14,480 bases of DNA from JAFTYO01 sp045611785 (GCA_045611785.1 JAZKXV010000018.1:1-14480); one strand, 5' to 3'. Positions 6,228-13,880 are shown, counted from the first letter of the stretch. Notes: generated by a model from the sequence alone, not told the origin. A program made the numbers and translations.

Positions 6228-6995
6228 TTACAACTCCTTTTCTCTTTTTAACACTTCTTTTGCTAAACTTATATATGCTTGAGCTCCCACACTCTTGAAA
6301 TCATATATCAATATAGGTTTACCATGTGATGGAGCTTCAGAAATTCTTACACTACGAGGAATCACTGTTTGGTAAACTAAATCGCCAAAATATTCTCTAA
6401 CATCTTTTTCCACCATAGCGCTTAAATTATTTCTTTTATCATACATAGTTAAAACTATTCCCTGCACTTTAAGAGAAGGGTTAAAACCTTTTTTTATCTG
6501 ATTGATATTTTTTATTAAATCCGTTAATCCCTCTAACGCTAAAAACTCACACTGTAAAGGTATAACAACAGAATTTGAAGCTACTAAAGCGTTTACCGTT
6601 ATCAAATTTAACGAAGGTGGACAATCTATTAATATATAATCAAAATCACTCGATAAAGATTGTAAAGCTCTCCTTAAAACATATTCTCTTTTATCAACAT
6701 TTATCAATTCTATTTCCGCACCGGCAAGAGATGGTTTTGATGGCATTATACAAAAACCAGGTATTTGCGTTTCTAACACAGCCTTTTGAGCATCTACAGA
6801 GTTAATAAAAACATCATAAGAAGAATATTTGCAACTTTTTTTATCTAATCCCATTGATGTTGTAGCATTACCTTGCGGGTCCAAATCAAGAACTAAAACC
6901 TTTTTACCAATTGCAGCCATAGCTGTAGCAATATTTATTGTTGTAGTTGTTTTTCCTACCCCACCTTTTCTATTTGCAACCGCAACTATTTTCAT
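6228..6995 (-). CDS. parA: Chromosome-partitioning ATPase ParA (Soj type)
   Basis: This 255-residue protein is a short chromosomal ParA, a Walker-type ATPase that binds nucleoid DNA as an ATP dimer and is displaced by ParB to pull origins apart. The deviant Walker A motif is KGGVGKTT (10-17), with Lys10 and Lys15. VLDLDPQGNAT (35-45) is the Walker A' region, and DYILIDCPPSL (119-129) the Walker B. There is no N-terminal helix-turn-helix extension of the plasmid type. The start overlaps the rsmG stop as ATGA, which indicates coupled translation. Length and motifs are complete. Confidence 0.97.
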   Translation of the reverse strand: MKIVAVANRKGGVGKTTTTINIATAMAAIGKKVLVLDLDPQGNATTSMGLDKKSCKYSSYDVFINSVDAQKAVLETQIPGFCIMPSKPSLAGAEIELINVDKREYVLRRALQSLSSDFDYILIDCPPSLNLITVNALVASNSVVIPLQCEFLALEGLTDLIKNINQIKKGFNPSLKVQGIVLTMYDKRNNLSAMVEKDVREYFGDLVYQTVIPRSVRISEAPSHGKPILIYDFKSVGAQAYISLAKEVLKREKEL

Positions 6996-7612
6996 TTTTT
7001 TCTCCGTAAATTCTCTAATAGCAAAATAACACCATTATCACATATTTCATTTTTATAAATATTTATCTTAAAATTCCAATTCTTTTTTGCTAATTCCAAT
7101 TCTTCATTATAACTTTGCCCTTTAGGGAATAACATCTTAGTTTTCTTATCAGAAAAAAGAAAAGCATATTCCAACAAATTATTAAGCGAAGTCATAGCTC
7201 TAGCTGTTATCATATCAACTGTTTTCAGCCTTAAATTCTCAACCCTATCGTTTATTATTTCAACATTATTCAACACCAAATCATCTTTAACAGCATTTAA
7301 ATACAGTGTTTTTTTTCTTATACTTTCCACCAACTTAAACGATATTTCAGGCCTTTTTTCTTGCGCAATAATAGCCATTACCAATGCTGGAAAACCCGCG
7401 CCACTACCAAAATCGTATATCACATTAACATCATCAGAAACAAACTTAAAAAGCTGCGCAGAATCTGCTATATGACGACTCCAAACATACTCTAACGAAC
7501 TTTTACTAACTAAATTAAACTTTTTTTGCCACTCATTTAACAAAACAACGTAGCGCTCTAATTTTAAATATGTTTCACGTGAAACATTATATTTTTCTAT
7601 AAAATTTTCCAT
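6992..7612 (-). CDS. rsmG: 16S rRNA (guanine527-N7)-methyltransferase RsmG
   Basis: This 206-residue class I methyltransferase, formerly GidB, uses S-adenosylmethionine to methylate G527 in 16S rRNA; loss gives low-level streptomycin resistance in other bacteria. Family features are VVLLNEWQKKFNLVSKSS (22-39), RHIADSAQL (46-54), the SAM-binding loop YDFGSGAGFPALVMAI (66-81) and, near the middle, KKTLYLNAV. The motif GSGAGFPA has alanine where glycine is more common. The start codon has AAGGA close by. Residues 9-14 (NVSRET) are encoded by a perfect parS site. It begins a tightly packed unit with parA and parB. The 15-bp repeat is also embedded in the KTLYLN segment. Confidence 0.95.
   Translation of the reverse strand: MENFIEKYNVSRETYLKLERYVVLLNEWQKKFNLVSKSSLEYVWSRHIADSAQLFKFVSDDVNVIYDFGSGAGFPALVMAIIAQEKRPEISFKLVESIRKKTLYLNAVKDDLVLNNVEIINDRVENLRLKTVDMITARAMTSLNNLLEYAFLFSDKKTKMLFPKGQSYNEELELAKKNWNFKINIYKNEICDNGVILLLENLRRKK
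7295..7309 (+). repeat. 15-bp repeat, copy 3 (inside rsmG)
   Basis: ATTTAAATACAGTGT on the plus strand, antisense to rsmG. It is read there as codons for Thr-Leu-Tyr-Leu-Asn. Exact match to the other three copies. Confidence 0.75.
7571..7586. other. parS site 1 (inside rsmG)
   Basis: TGTTTCACGTGAAACA, a perfect 16-bp match to the canonical bacterial parS palindrome. It lies in the 5' end of rsmG, where it encodes part of NVSRET, about 1.3 kb upstream of the parB start. It should be the loading site for the ParB encoded in the same operon. Confidence 0.97.
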
Positions 7613-7625
7613 ATTTTCCTTATAT

Positions 7626-7634
7626 ATTATACCA
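7626..7634 (-). promoter_or_regulatory. Candidate extended -10 promoter of rsmG-parA-parB
   Basis: On the minus strand TGG-TATAAT (extended -10, 7626-7634) lies just upstream of the rsmG Shine-Dalgarno sequence. No convincing -35 is present. The transcript would have a leader of only about eight bases, so transcription may instead come mainly from mnmE, mnmG or the PHP gene upstream. Confidence 0.35.
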
Positions 7635-7669
7635 ATTTTTATATAAACCCAAAAACAAAGTTATAAACA

Positions 7670-8518
7670 TTATTTTAACCGATACCTATTACAACAACCT
7701 AACTCTTTTAGCTTTTCTTCAGCTTTATCAAATTTATACCCCAACTCACCAATATTATGAGCATCATCATCAATAACTATTGGCACATTATTTTTTACTA
7801 ACTCTTTTAAAATAAAATCCTCAGGATAAAAACTATCAACCTTACGCAACCCTTTAGTACTTATCTCAACCCCCATACCACTTTGTTTCAAACAATCAAC
7901 AATATTTAAACGTTCATTAATACAAGGAAATACCTTATGCATAACAGATCTTCTAGCATAATCAAGATGAGCTAATATATCAAACAAACCAGAATTAACC
8001 GCTTTTTGAATTGTTTTATAATGTCTACTTATATAATTTTCAAAACTATCAACACATAATATAGGATCCAAATTATCAAAACGGTATATATCTATCAAAT
8101 TATCACCATTTTCATCAAAAAAGAAATGATTACCATTAAGCAAATAATCATAATCTATCTGCTTAATAAAATTTTTAAATTCATCCTCCCAACCATCATA
8201 AGTAAAATAATCAACTTCATAACCAATAAAAACTTTTATAGGGTATTTTTTAGCAACACCCCGTATATACTCACTATTTCTTCTAAAAACATCTAAAGAA
8301 GTATCAAAACTATCTCTATACACATGAGGAGCGTTAAACGAATTAGATTTAACAATCATTTCATACACAGGAGAAGTCTTCATATTTTTATGAATTATTA
8401 AATGATCAGAAATTCCTATTTCCTCCCACCCTAAACTAACAGCTTTATCAAGCATCTGTTCTAAACTACATTTACCATCAGAAAAACTTGTATGCGTATG
8501 ATAACTAAACTTCTGCAT
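7670..8518 (-). CDS. PHP-domain phosphoesterase, histidinol-phosphatase (HisK/HisJ)-like
   Basis: This 282-residue protein has the metal-binding motifs of the PHP family in order: YHTHTSFSDG (6-15), ISDH (36-39), EVDY (101-104), GNHFF (129-133), HLDYARR (184-190), EISTKGLRK (218-226) and DDDAH (250-254), where SDAH is commoner. This pattern is that of HisK/HisJ-type histidinol-phosphate phosphatases, which take part in histidine synthesis. PHP proteins also act on other phosphoesters and no his gene is nearby, so the substrate is uncertain. Its Shine-Dalgarno sequence TAGGAGGGG begins within the mnmG stop codon, so translation is probably coupled to mnmG. In Alphaproteobacteria rsmG usually follows mnmG directly, so this gene looks like an insertion into the conserved cluster. 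Confidence 0.75.
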   Translation of the reverse strand: MQKFSYHTHTSFSDGKCSLEQMLDKAVSLGWEEIGISDHLIIHKNMKTSPVYEMIVKSNSFNAPHVYRDSFDTSLDVFRRNSEYIRGVAKKYPIKVFIGYEVDYFTYDGWEDEFKNFIKQIDYDYLLNGNHFFFDENGDNLIDIYRFDNLDPILCVDSFENYISRHYKTIQKAVNSGLFDILAHLDYARRSVMHKVFPCINERLNIVDCLKQSGMGVEISTKGLRKVDSFYPEDFILKELVKNNVPIVIDDDAHNIGELGYKFDKAEEKLKELGCCNRYRLK

Positions 8519-8526
8519 ATCCCCTC

Positions 8527-10377
8527 CTATTTTTTCAAATACCCCAATACTGCAGTTATCGCAGCAGGAGTAACACCAGGAATACGTGATGCTTCACCTA
8601 TTGTTGATGGCATAACCTTACTTAACTTATAAACCATTTCTCTAGATAAACCACCTATCAAAGAATAATCTATATCTTCCCTAATTTTCAAATTCTCATC
8701 TTTTTTAAACACTTCTATATCAGATAACTGTCTTTTTATATACCCAGAATATCTTGATTCAATTTCAATCTGTTCATAAACTTTATCATCAAACTGTTTG
8801 ATTTCAGGAAATATATTATAAATTGTTTCACGTGAAACATCATTATATCCCATCAACTGATAAGCGGTTCTTTTAGCACCATCATGATTAACCGTTAAAC
8901 AATACTTTTCCATTGTTGAATAATCAGTTTTTAAACTAAGAGCCAACTCCTTACATTTTTCAACATTATCTTTCTTTCTTTTAAATACATCGTATCTACT
9001 TTGAGAAACACAACCAACATTATACCCAAACTCTGTTAAACGCATATCAGCATTATCAGAACGTAAATACAAACGATATTCAGAGCGAGAAGTAAACATT
9101 CTATAAGGCTCATCAACACCTTTAGTTATCAAATCATCAATCATAACCCCTATATACGCCTGACTCCTATCTATAAAAAACTCTTTTCCAGAATCTTTCA
9201 CCTTTAATGCAGCATTAACACCAGCTACTAAACCTTGAGCTGCAGCTTCTTCATAACCTGTTGTTCCATTTATTTGACCAGCTAAATACAATCCTTTTGC
9301 TTTTTTAACTTCTAATAAATGATTCAATTCTTGAGGATCAACATAATCATATTCAATAGCATAAGCAGGTCTTAATATTTCAACATTTTCCAAACCTTTC
9401 ATAGTATGAATAAAATCAAACTGAACATCTTCAGGTAAAGAAGTAGAAATACCATTTGGATAAACAACATCAGTATTCAACCCCTCAGGCTCAAGAAAAA
9501 TCTGATGAGATGTTCTATCTGCAAATTTCACTAATTTATCTTCAATACTTGGGCAATACCTTGGACCAACACCTTTAATAAGTCCAGAAAATAAAGCACA
9601 TTTTGAAAAATTATCTCTTATAATTTTATGAGTATCTTCATTTGTATGCGTTATATAACATTTAACTTGAGGATTTGTTATTTTTTCAGTTAAATAAGAA
9701 AAAGGTTCAGGATTTTCATCACCAGCCTGCTCTTCTAACTCACTCCAATTGATTGTTTTACCGTTTAAACGAGCCGGCGTACCAGTTTTCAAACGCCCAA
9801 CATTTAATCCCAAATCTTTTAAATACGGTGTTACACCAAAACAGCTAACATCATCAACTCTTCCACCTATTGTTGTTTTATGACCTATAAACATAACACC
9901 ATTTAAGAACGTACCTGAAGTTAATATAACAGCTTTTGCATATATCTTATCACCTTCAGATGTTATAACACCTTTAATAATATTTCCATCTTCAACTATT
10001 AAACCCTCAACAGCTGCTTCAATTAATTCGAGATTTTCCTGTTCTTTCAAGTATTGTTGCATATATTTCTTATACAAATCTCTATCTGCTTGAGCTCTAG
10101 GACCTCTAACTGCCGGTCCTTTCGATAAATTAAGCATCCTAAATTGTATTCCAGCCTTATCAATAACTCTACCCATTAAACCATCTAAAGCATCAATTTC
10201 TCTAACTAAGTGTCCTTTACCCAAACCACCAATAGCCGGATTACAAGACATTTCACCAATTTTAGATATATCATGAGTAATAAGAGCTGTATTAACACCA
10301 ACACGAGCAGAAGCAGCACATGCTTCACATCCAGCATGTCCACCACCAACAACTATAACATCAAAAGTTTTATTCAT
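8527..10377 (-). CDS. mnmG: tRNA uridine-5-carboxymethylaminomethyl modification enzyme MnmG (GidA)
   Basis: MnmG is an FAD- and NADH-using enzyme. With MnmE it installs the (carboxymethyl)aminomethyl group on wobble uridine 34 of certain tRNAs, aiding decoding of codons ending in A or G. This copy has 616 residues, near the usual length. It has the FAD-binding GGGHAGCEAC (11-20), NPAIGGLGKGHLVREIDALDG (47-67), LKTGTPARL, the second nucleotide-binding GQINGTTGYEEAAAQGL and a C-terminal helical domain ending VTPAAITAVLGYLKK, which contacts MnmE and tRNA. Residues encoding NDVSRET (about 513-519) contain a perfect parS site. The Shine-Dalgarno GAGGG sits at the edge of a perfect palindrome, and mnmG appears to have its own promoter downstream of mnmE. 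Confidence 0.97.
   Translation of the reverse strand: MNKTFDVIVVGGGHAGCEACAASARVGVNTALITHDISKIGEMSCNPAIGGLGKGHLVREIDALDGLMGRVIDKAGIQFRMLNLSKGPAVRGPRAQADRDLYKKYMQQYLKEQENLELIEAAVEGLIVEDGNIIKGVITSEGDKIYAKAVILTSGTFLNGVMFIGHKTTIGGRVDDVSCFGVTPYLKDLGLNVGRLKTGTPARLNGKTINWSELEEQAGDENPEPFSYLTEKITNPQVKCYITHTNEDTHKIIRDNFSKCALFSGLIKGVGPRYCPSIEDKLVKFADRTSHQIFLEPEGLNTDVVYPNGISTSLPEDVQFDFIHTMKGLENVEILRPAYAIEYDYVDPQELNHLLEVKKAKGLYLAGQINGTTGYEEAAAQGLVAGVNAALKVKDSGKEFFIDRSQAYIGVMIDDLITKGVDEPYRMFTSRSEYRLYLRSDNADMRLTEFGYNVGCVSQSRYDVFKRKKDNVEKCKELALSLKTDYSTMEKYCLTVNHDGAKRTAYQLMGYNDVSRETIYNIFPEIKQFDDKVYEQIEIESRYSGYIKRQLSDIEVFKKDENLKIREDIDYSLIGGLSREMVYKLSKVMPSTIGEASRIPGVTPAAITAVLGYLKK
8824..8839. other. parS site 2 (inside mnmG)
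   Basis: TGTTTCACGTGAAACA, identical to parS site 1 and also read in frame as VSRET. It lies 1,253 bases from site 1. Two perfect sites in one 14.5-kb window mark the chromosomal centromere region. Confidence 0.97.
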
Positions 10378-10385
10378 TTTATTTC

Positions 10386-10401
10386 CCTCAATTAATTGAG
10401 G
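10386..10401. promoter_or_regulatory. Perfect 16-bp palindrome over the mnmG transcript start and ribosome-binding site
   Basis: CCTCAATTAATTGAGG is a perfect palindrome. On the minus strand it begins just after the candidate -10 element and its right half contains GAGG of the mnmG Shine-Dalgarno sequence (GAGGGAAATAAA-ATG). It could be an operator for a dimeric repressor, or a small RNA hairpin that hides the ribosome-binding site. Confidence 0.5.
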
Positions 10402-10403
10402 TT

Positions 10404-10431
10404 ATAATAAGACAATACAAATACTTTTCAA
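10404..10431 (-). promoter_or_regulatory. Candidate promoter of mnmG
   Basis: On the minus strand TTGAAA (-35, 10426-10431) and TATTAT (-10, 10404-10409) are 16 bases apart in the 63-base gap after mnmE. Each hexamer has one mismatch to consensus. Predicted transcription would start inside the adjacent palindrome. Confidence 0.5.
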
Positions 10432-10440
10432 GATTTTTTA

Positions 10441-11784
10441 TTATTTTCCAATACAAAAAGAACCAAAAATTTTATCTAATACATCATCAACTTCAATTCT
10501 TCCTGTAATTTTACCAAGAGCTCTTGATGCTAATCTAATATCTTCAGCTGATAATTCTATTTCTTTATCAAAATTAAAATTATGCAAATTATCCAAACAC
10601 TCAATTAAAGCTTCACGATATCTTTTTCTTGTTATTAAAACATTAGATCCTGAAGTAAAAGTATCACCAATTCTTTCACCTATCTTATTAACAAGCAAAT
10701 CAACACCTTCATTAAACTTAGCAGAAATAAGTATACACCCAATACCATCGAGAAGAGAACACTGTTCAACACTTAATTTATCACTTTTATTTGCTATATA
10801 TAACATCTTGTTTTTAGATTCTTTTTCTATATCCCTAAAGATAGATATATCATCTTTTGAAGCATCAAACATAGCCAAAACTAAATCAGCATCGCTTATT
10901 TTATCAAAAGCTATTTTAACACCTTGTTGCTCAATAATATCATCAGTATTCCTTATTCCAGCAGTATCAGTAAAAATAACAGGATAACCGTTAATATCCA
11001 AACTAACATCCACAGCATCTCTTGTTGTTCCAGCTATATCAGAAACAATAACAGCATTCCTTTTTACAATAGCATTTAACAAACTTGATTTACCAGCATT
11101 AGCCGGTCCAGCAATAACAACTCTAAAACCATCTCTTAACCTTTCAGAATTTTTAGAATTATTTAAATGTTCATGTATTTCTTTAATTAATTTAAATACA
11201 GTGTTCAAATTAGATTCTTTTATACTTTCAGGTATATCCTCTTCTGGAAAATCTATATAAGCTTCTAAATAAGCATAAACTCTTAAAATTTCCTCACGCC
11301 ATCCATCATATAAATTTTTTAAACTACCTTCCATTTGACGTATAGCATATTTTTGTTGTTCAGATGTTTCAGAATCAATAAGATCAGCTAAACCTTCAGC
11401 TTCAGTTAAATCCATTTTATTATTATAAAAAGCTCTCTTAGAAAACTCGCCAGGTTCAGCAAGTCTGAAATTAGGTATTTTAGCTAAAGAATCTAAAATT
11501 GAAGACAATACAGCTTTTGAACCATGACATTGAATTTCTACCACATCTTCACCGGTAAAAGAATTAGGCGCTTTAAAATATAAAACTAAAGACTTATCTA
11601 ATATATCTTTATTTTGATAATCCCTGATATTTGTAAAATAAGCATATCGAGGTTTTAACTTATAAACATCAATATCTGTCATATGTTTAAAAACATCGAC
11701 AGCATTGTTTCCTGATATTCTTATAACTGCAACACCGGATTTTCCATAAACGGTAGATAAAGCATAAATTGTTTTATATTCCAT
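10441..11784 (-). CDS. mnmE: tRNA modification GTPase MnmE (TrmE)
   Basis: MnmE is the GTPase partner of MnmG in wobble-uridine modification. I choose the ATG at 11784 (447 residues) rather than 11808, because AGAGG lies five bases before it and the protein then opens with the typical YKTIYALSTVYGKSGVAVIRISG. Domains are an N-terminal tetrahydrofolate-binding domain (1-115, including FTGEDVVEIQCHG at 76-88), a helical domain, and an inserted G domain with GPANAGKS (226-233), GTTRD (252-256), DTAG (273-276) and NKSD (332-335). The C-terminal FCIGK (443-447) carries the conserved cysteine. The P-loop has alanine where most homologues have PNAGKS. It heads the leftward cluster. The 15-bp repeat lies in its variable helical region (NTVFKL). 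Confidence 0.97.
   Translation of the reverse strand: MEYKTIYALSTVYGKSGVAVIRISGNNAVDVFKHMTDIDVYKLKPRYAYFTNIRDYQNKDILDKSLVLYFKAPNSFTGEDVVEIQCHGSKAVLSSILDSLAKIPNFRLAEPGEFSKRAFYNNKMDLTEAEGLADLIDSETSEQQKYAIRQMEGSLKNLYDGWREEILRVYAYLEAYIDFPEEDIPESIKESNLNTVFKLIKEIHEHLNNSKNSERLRDGFRVVIAGPANAGKSSLLNAIVKRNAVIVSDIAGTTRDAVDVSLDINGYPVIFTDTAGIRNTDDIIEQQGVKIAFDKISDADLVLAMFDASKDDISIFRDIEKESKNKMLYIANKSDKLSVEQCSLLDGIGCILISAKFNEGVDLLVNKIGERIGDTFTSGSNVLITRKRYREALIECLDNLHNFNFDKEIELSAEDIRLASRALGKITGRIEVDDVLDKIFGSFCIGK
11190..11204 (+). repeat. 15-bp repeat, copy 4 (inside mnmE)
   Basis: ATTTAAATACAGTGT on the plus strand, antisense to mnmE. It is read there as Asn-Thr-Val-Phe-Lys, a different codon phase from the copy in rsmG. 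Exact match to the other three copies. Confidence 0.75.
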
Positions 11785-11901
11785 ATTATCCTCTCTTTTT
11801 TTAAGCATAATAACGTAAACTTATTAACATTTTTCTAAAATTTCTTTTTTAAGGCTTATAGAGAAGAATTTTACCTGATTTTAATCTTTGTATCGTAAAA
11901 A

Positions 11902-11930
11902 TTGAAATAGTGGCCTGTATGGGCTTTATA
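11902..11930 (+). promoter_or_regulatory. Candidate promoter of the HAD hydrolase gene
   Basis: TTGAAA (11902-11907) lies 17 bases ahead of TTTATA (11925-11930), a poor -10. The segment from TGTAT to ATACGG around it forms an imperfect inverted repeat (GTAT 11917-11920, ATAC 11928-11931) that is more GC-rich than the rest of this spacer, so a regulatory role is possible but weakly supported. Confidence 0.3.
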
Positions 11931-11955
11931 CGGACTCGATTTTTTTAAGGTTAAT

Positions 11956-12624
11956 ATGAAAAAAAAACTACTTATATGGGATTTTGATGGTGTAATAGCT
12001 GATACAGAAAAACTCTGGCTCAGAAATAGACAGAAATTGTTAAAAGAATATATGAATGTAGATTTAGATTGGCCAACAATCGAAAGACTACTTAAAGGTA
12101 TGAGCGATTTTACAAAAAGAGAAATGTTGGATAGAGAAGGTATCATCACTGATGATTATTTCTGGGAAAAATCTATTCAAATGGATTTAGAATCAATGTA
12201 TACAATAGGTTTTGATTTAACAAAAGATATAGAAGATATATTTAAGTTAAATATAAAACAATGTATAGCTACAGGTGGATTAAAAGGTAAAACAGCTAAA
12301 AAAATAGATGTTGTAAATATCAGAAAATACTTTCCTGAAGAACAAGTTTTTACAGCAGACATGGTAAAAAGAGGAAAACCAGATCCGGACTTATTCTTAT
12401 TAGCCGCAAAATCAAACAATACTTTACCTATTGATTGTGTTGTTGTTGAAGACTCTATTGCAGGTCTTACAGCCGCAATTAAAGCTAACATAACACCAAT
12501 AGCTTATTTTGATGGAACAATATCTGAAGATAATAATCAAATTAAACAAATGAGAGAATTAGGTGTAAAATATATTTTTAATAATATGATAGATATTAAA
12601 AATAAAATTTTAGAACTATTTTAA
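11956..12624 (+). CDS. HAD-superfamily hydrolase (beta-phosphoglucomutase/phosphoglycolate phosphatase-like)
   Basis: This 222-residue protein has the four HAD motifs: WDFDGVIADTE (8-18) with the nucleophile Asp9 and acid/base Asp11, Thr106 in CIATGG, Lys141 in RGKPDPDLF, and the acidic pair in VVVEDSIAG (162-170). Residues about 15-90 form a helical C1-type cap. This is the subfamily of phosphoglycolate phosphatases, beta-phosphoglucomutases and small sugar-phosphate phosphatases. The substrate cannot be read from sequence. AAGG lies five bases before the ATG. It is divergent from mnmE, and its last nine bases overlap the end of the convergent dnaQ gene, with no terminator between them. Confidence 0.85.
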   Translation: MKKKLLIWDFDGVIADTEKLWLRNRQKLLKEYMNVDLDWPTIERLLKGMSDFTKREMLDREGIITDDYFWEKSIQMDLESMYTIGFDLTKDIEDIFKLNIKQCIATGGLKGKTAKKIDVVNIRKYFPEEQVFTADMVKRGKPDPDLFLLAAKSNNTLPIDCVVVEDSIAGLTAAIKANITPIAYFDGTISEDNNQIKQMRELGVKYIFNNMIDIKNKILELF

Positions 12625-13302
12625 CCAAACTGCATTTTTAATTTTAGCCTCCAAAAAGTCATTATGTTGCTGTTTCTCATCTTGTGTAAGATCAAAATAT
12701 CTAGGTTCTCTATAGACTCTGTTTATACAAACCTGCTCTGTTTGAACCTGTTTGTTTTCGCTATGAGAAAATGATATAGATGGCTCAGCACCACCTAGCA
12801 ACTCTAAATAAACCTCTGCTAATAACTCAGCATCAAGCAAAGCTCCGTGCTTTGTTCTTGATGAGTTATCTATATTAAACCTTTTACATAAAGCATCTAA
12901 ATTGTTTCTTGAACCTGGAAATTTACTGCGAGCAATTTCAAGAGTATCAATAACTTTATCCCAAGAAAACGTCTTAAATCCTTTATGTTTAAACTCATAG
13001 TTAATAAAGTTAATATCAAAAGAAGCATTATGAGCAACTAAAATACCATCATCTCCAACAAAATCAATGAACTCTTGAGCCACTTCAGAAACTTTTGGAT
13101 AATTTTTTAAGAAATCATAAGTTAAACCATGAACCTTAACTGCTTCATCAGGAACTTCTCTATCCGGATTTATATACTGATGATATATTCTTCCTGTAGG
13201 CATATGGTTTATCAGTTCAACTGCTCCAATTTCAATAAGTCTATCACCTGAATCATAATTAAAACCTGTTGTTTCGGTATCAAAAACAATTTCTCTAATC
13301 AT
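12616..13302 (-). CDS. dnaQ: DNA polymerase III epsilon subunit (3'-5' proofreading exonuclease)
   Basis: Epsilon edits replication errors in the polymerase III core. The DEDDh exonuclease motifs are complete in this 228-residue protein: ExoI DTETTG (8-13, Asp8 and Glu10), ExoII HNASFD (91-96, Asp96) and ExoIII HGALLDAELLAEVYL (152-166, His152 and Asp157). After about residue 175 comes a short linker (SHSENKQVQTEQ) and a C-terminal tail rich in basic and aromatic residues, where epsilon proteins bind the alpha subunit. It is slightly shorter than the E. coli protein. The start overlaps the coaE stop by one base (TAATG), so coaE and dnaQ are translationally coupled, as often in Alphaproteobacteria. 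The 3' end overlaps the HAD gene. Confidence 0.95.
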   Translation of the reverse strand: MIREIVFDTETTGFNYDSGDRLIEIGAVELINHMPTGRIYHQYINPDREVPDEAVKVHGLTYDFLKNYPKVSEVAQEFIDFVGDDGILVAHNASFDINFINYEFKHKGFKTFSWDKVIDTLEIARSKFPGSRNNLDALCKRFNIDNSSRTKHGALLDAELLAEVYLELLGGAEPSISFSHSENKQVQTEQVCINRVYREPRYFDLTQDEKQQHNDFLEAKIKNAVWLK

Positions 13303-13880
13303 TAAGATAATCCTTCAATGAGATTAATAAGTTCAATTTTTAACATATTAAGCGTTTTATCTGTATCAATAACATAATCAGATAACGTCTTTTTATAATC
13401 ATTATTTAATTGAACACTTACTATTTTTTCAAAATCTTGAGCTGATATATTATCTCTTTTCATAACTCTTTGTTTTTGAATTTCATAATCGACATCAGCA
13501 ACAATTATCGATGAACAATATTTATTCCAGCCCATTTCAAATAATAAAGCCACTTCAATAAATATTAAACGATCAGATTTTGCATTCTTTTTAATAACAG
13601 ATATAAGCTTCTTTTTTAAAAAAGGGTGTATTATTGCTTCTAATTTTTTAAGTTCTTTATTATTACTAAAAACGTAATTACGTAATTTTCTTTTATAAAA
13701 AACACCATTCTCAAAAACATGTGGAAAATTTTGCTTTATAACATCTAAAAAATCTTTTTGATTATACAAGTTTCTACACCATTTATCAGCATCAAACACA
13801 ATATAGCCCATTTTTTTAATTAAATCGGCTATAGTTGTTTTACCACATCCAATTGAGCCTGTTATACCAATAAGTTTCAT
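13302..13880 (-). CDS. coaE: Dephospho-CoA kinase
   Basis: CoaE phosphorylates the 3'-hydroxyl of dephospho-CoA with ATP, the last step of coenzyme A synthesis. The protein has 192 residues, the usual size. The P-loop is GSIGCGKT (8-15). Next come VFDADKW (28-34, the family's DAD motif), HPFLKKKL (86-93), the IEVALLFEMGW segment (about 108-118, matching the usual D/E-x-PLLFE) and a lid region VMKRDNIS. The ribosome-binding site is weak (GAAAG). A TATAAT (13902-13907, minus strand) lies upstream beside the inverted repeat at 13909-13946, so expression could be controlled through that element. It is coupled to dnaQ downstream. Confidence 0.95.
   Translation of the reverse strand: MKLIGITGSIGCGKTTIADLIKKMGYIVFDADKWCRNLYNQKDFLDVIKQNFPHVFENGVFYKRKLRNYVFSNNKELKKLEAIIHPFLKKKLISVIKKNAKSDRLIFIEVALLFEMGWNKYCSSIIVADVDYEIQKQRVMKRDNISAQDFEKIVSVQLNNDYKKTLSDYVIDTDKTLNMLKIELINLIEGLS

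Noticed and set aside
10441..11808. Earlier mnmE start at 11808 (eight extra residues)
   Set aside because: The extra residues do not match the usual N-terminus, and the Shine-Dalgarno sequence AGAGG fits the ATG at 11784.
11871..12149. Minus-strand open frame opposite the HAD gene
   Set aside because: The plus-strand HAD gene has intact catalytic motifs over the same stretch; the antisense frame has no recognisable family.
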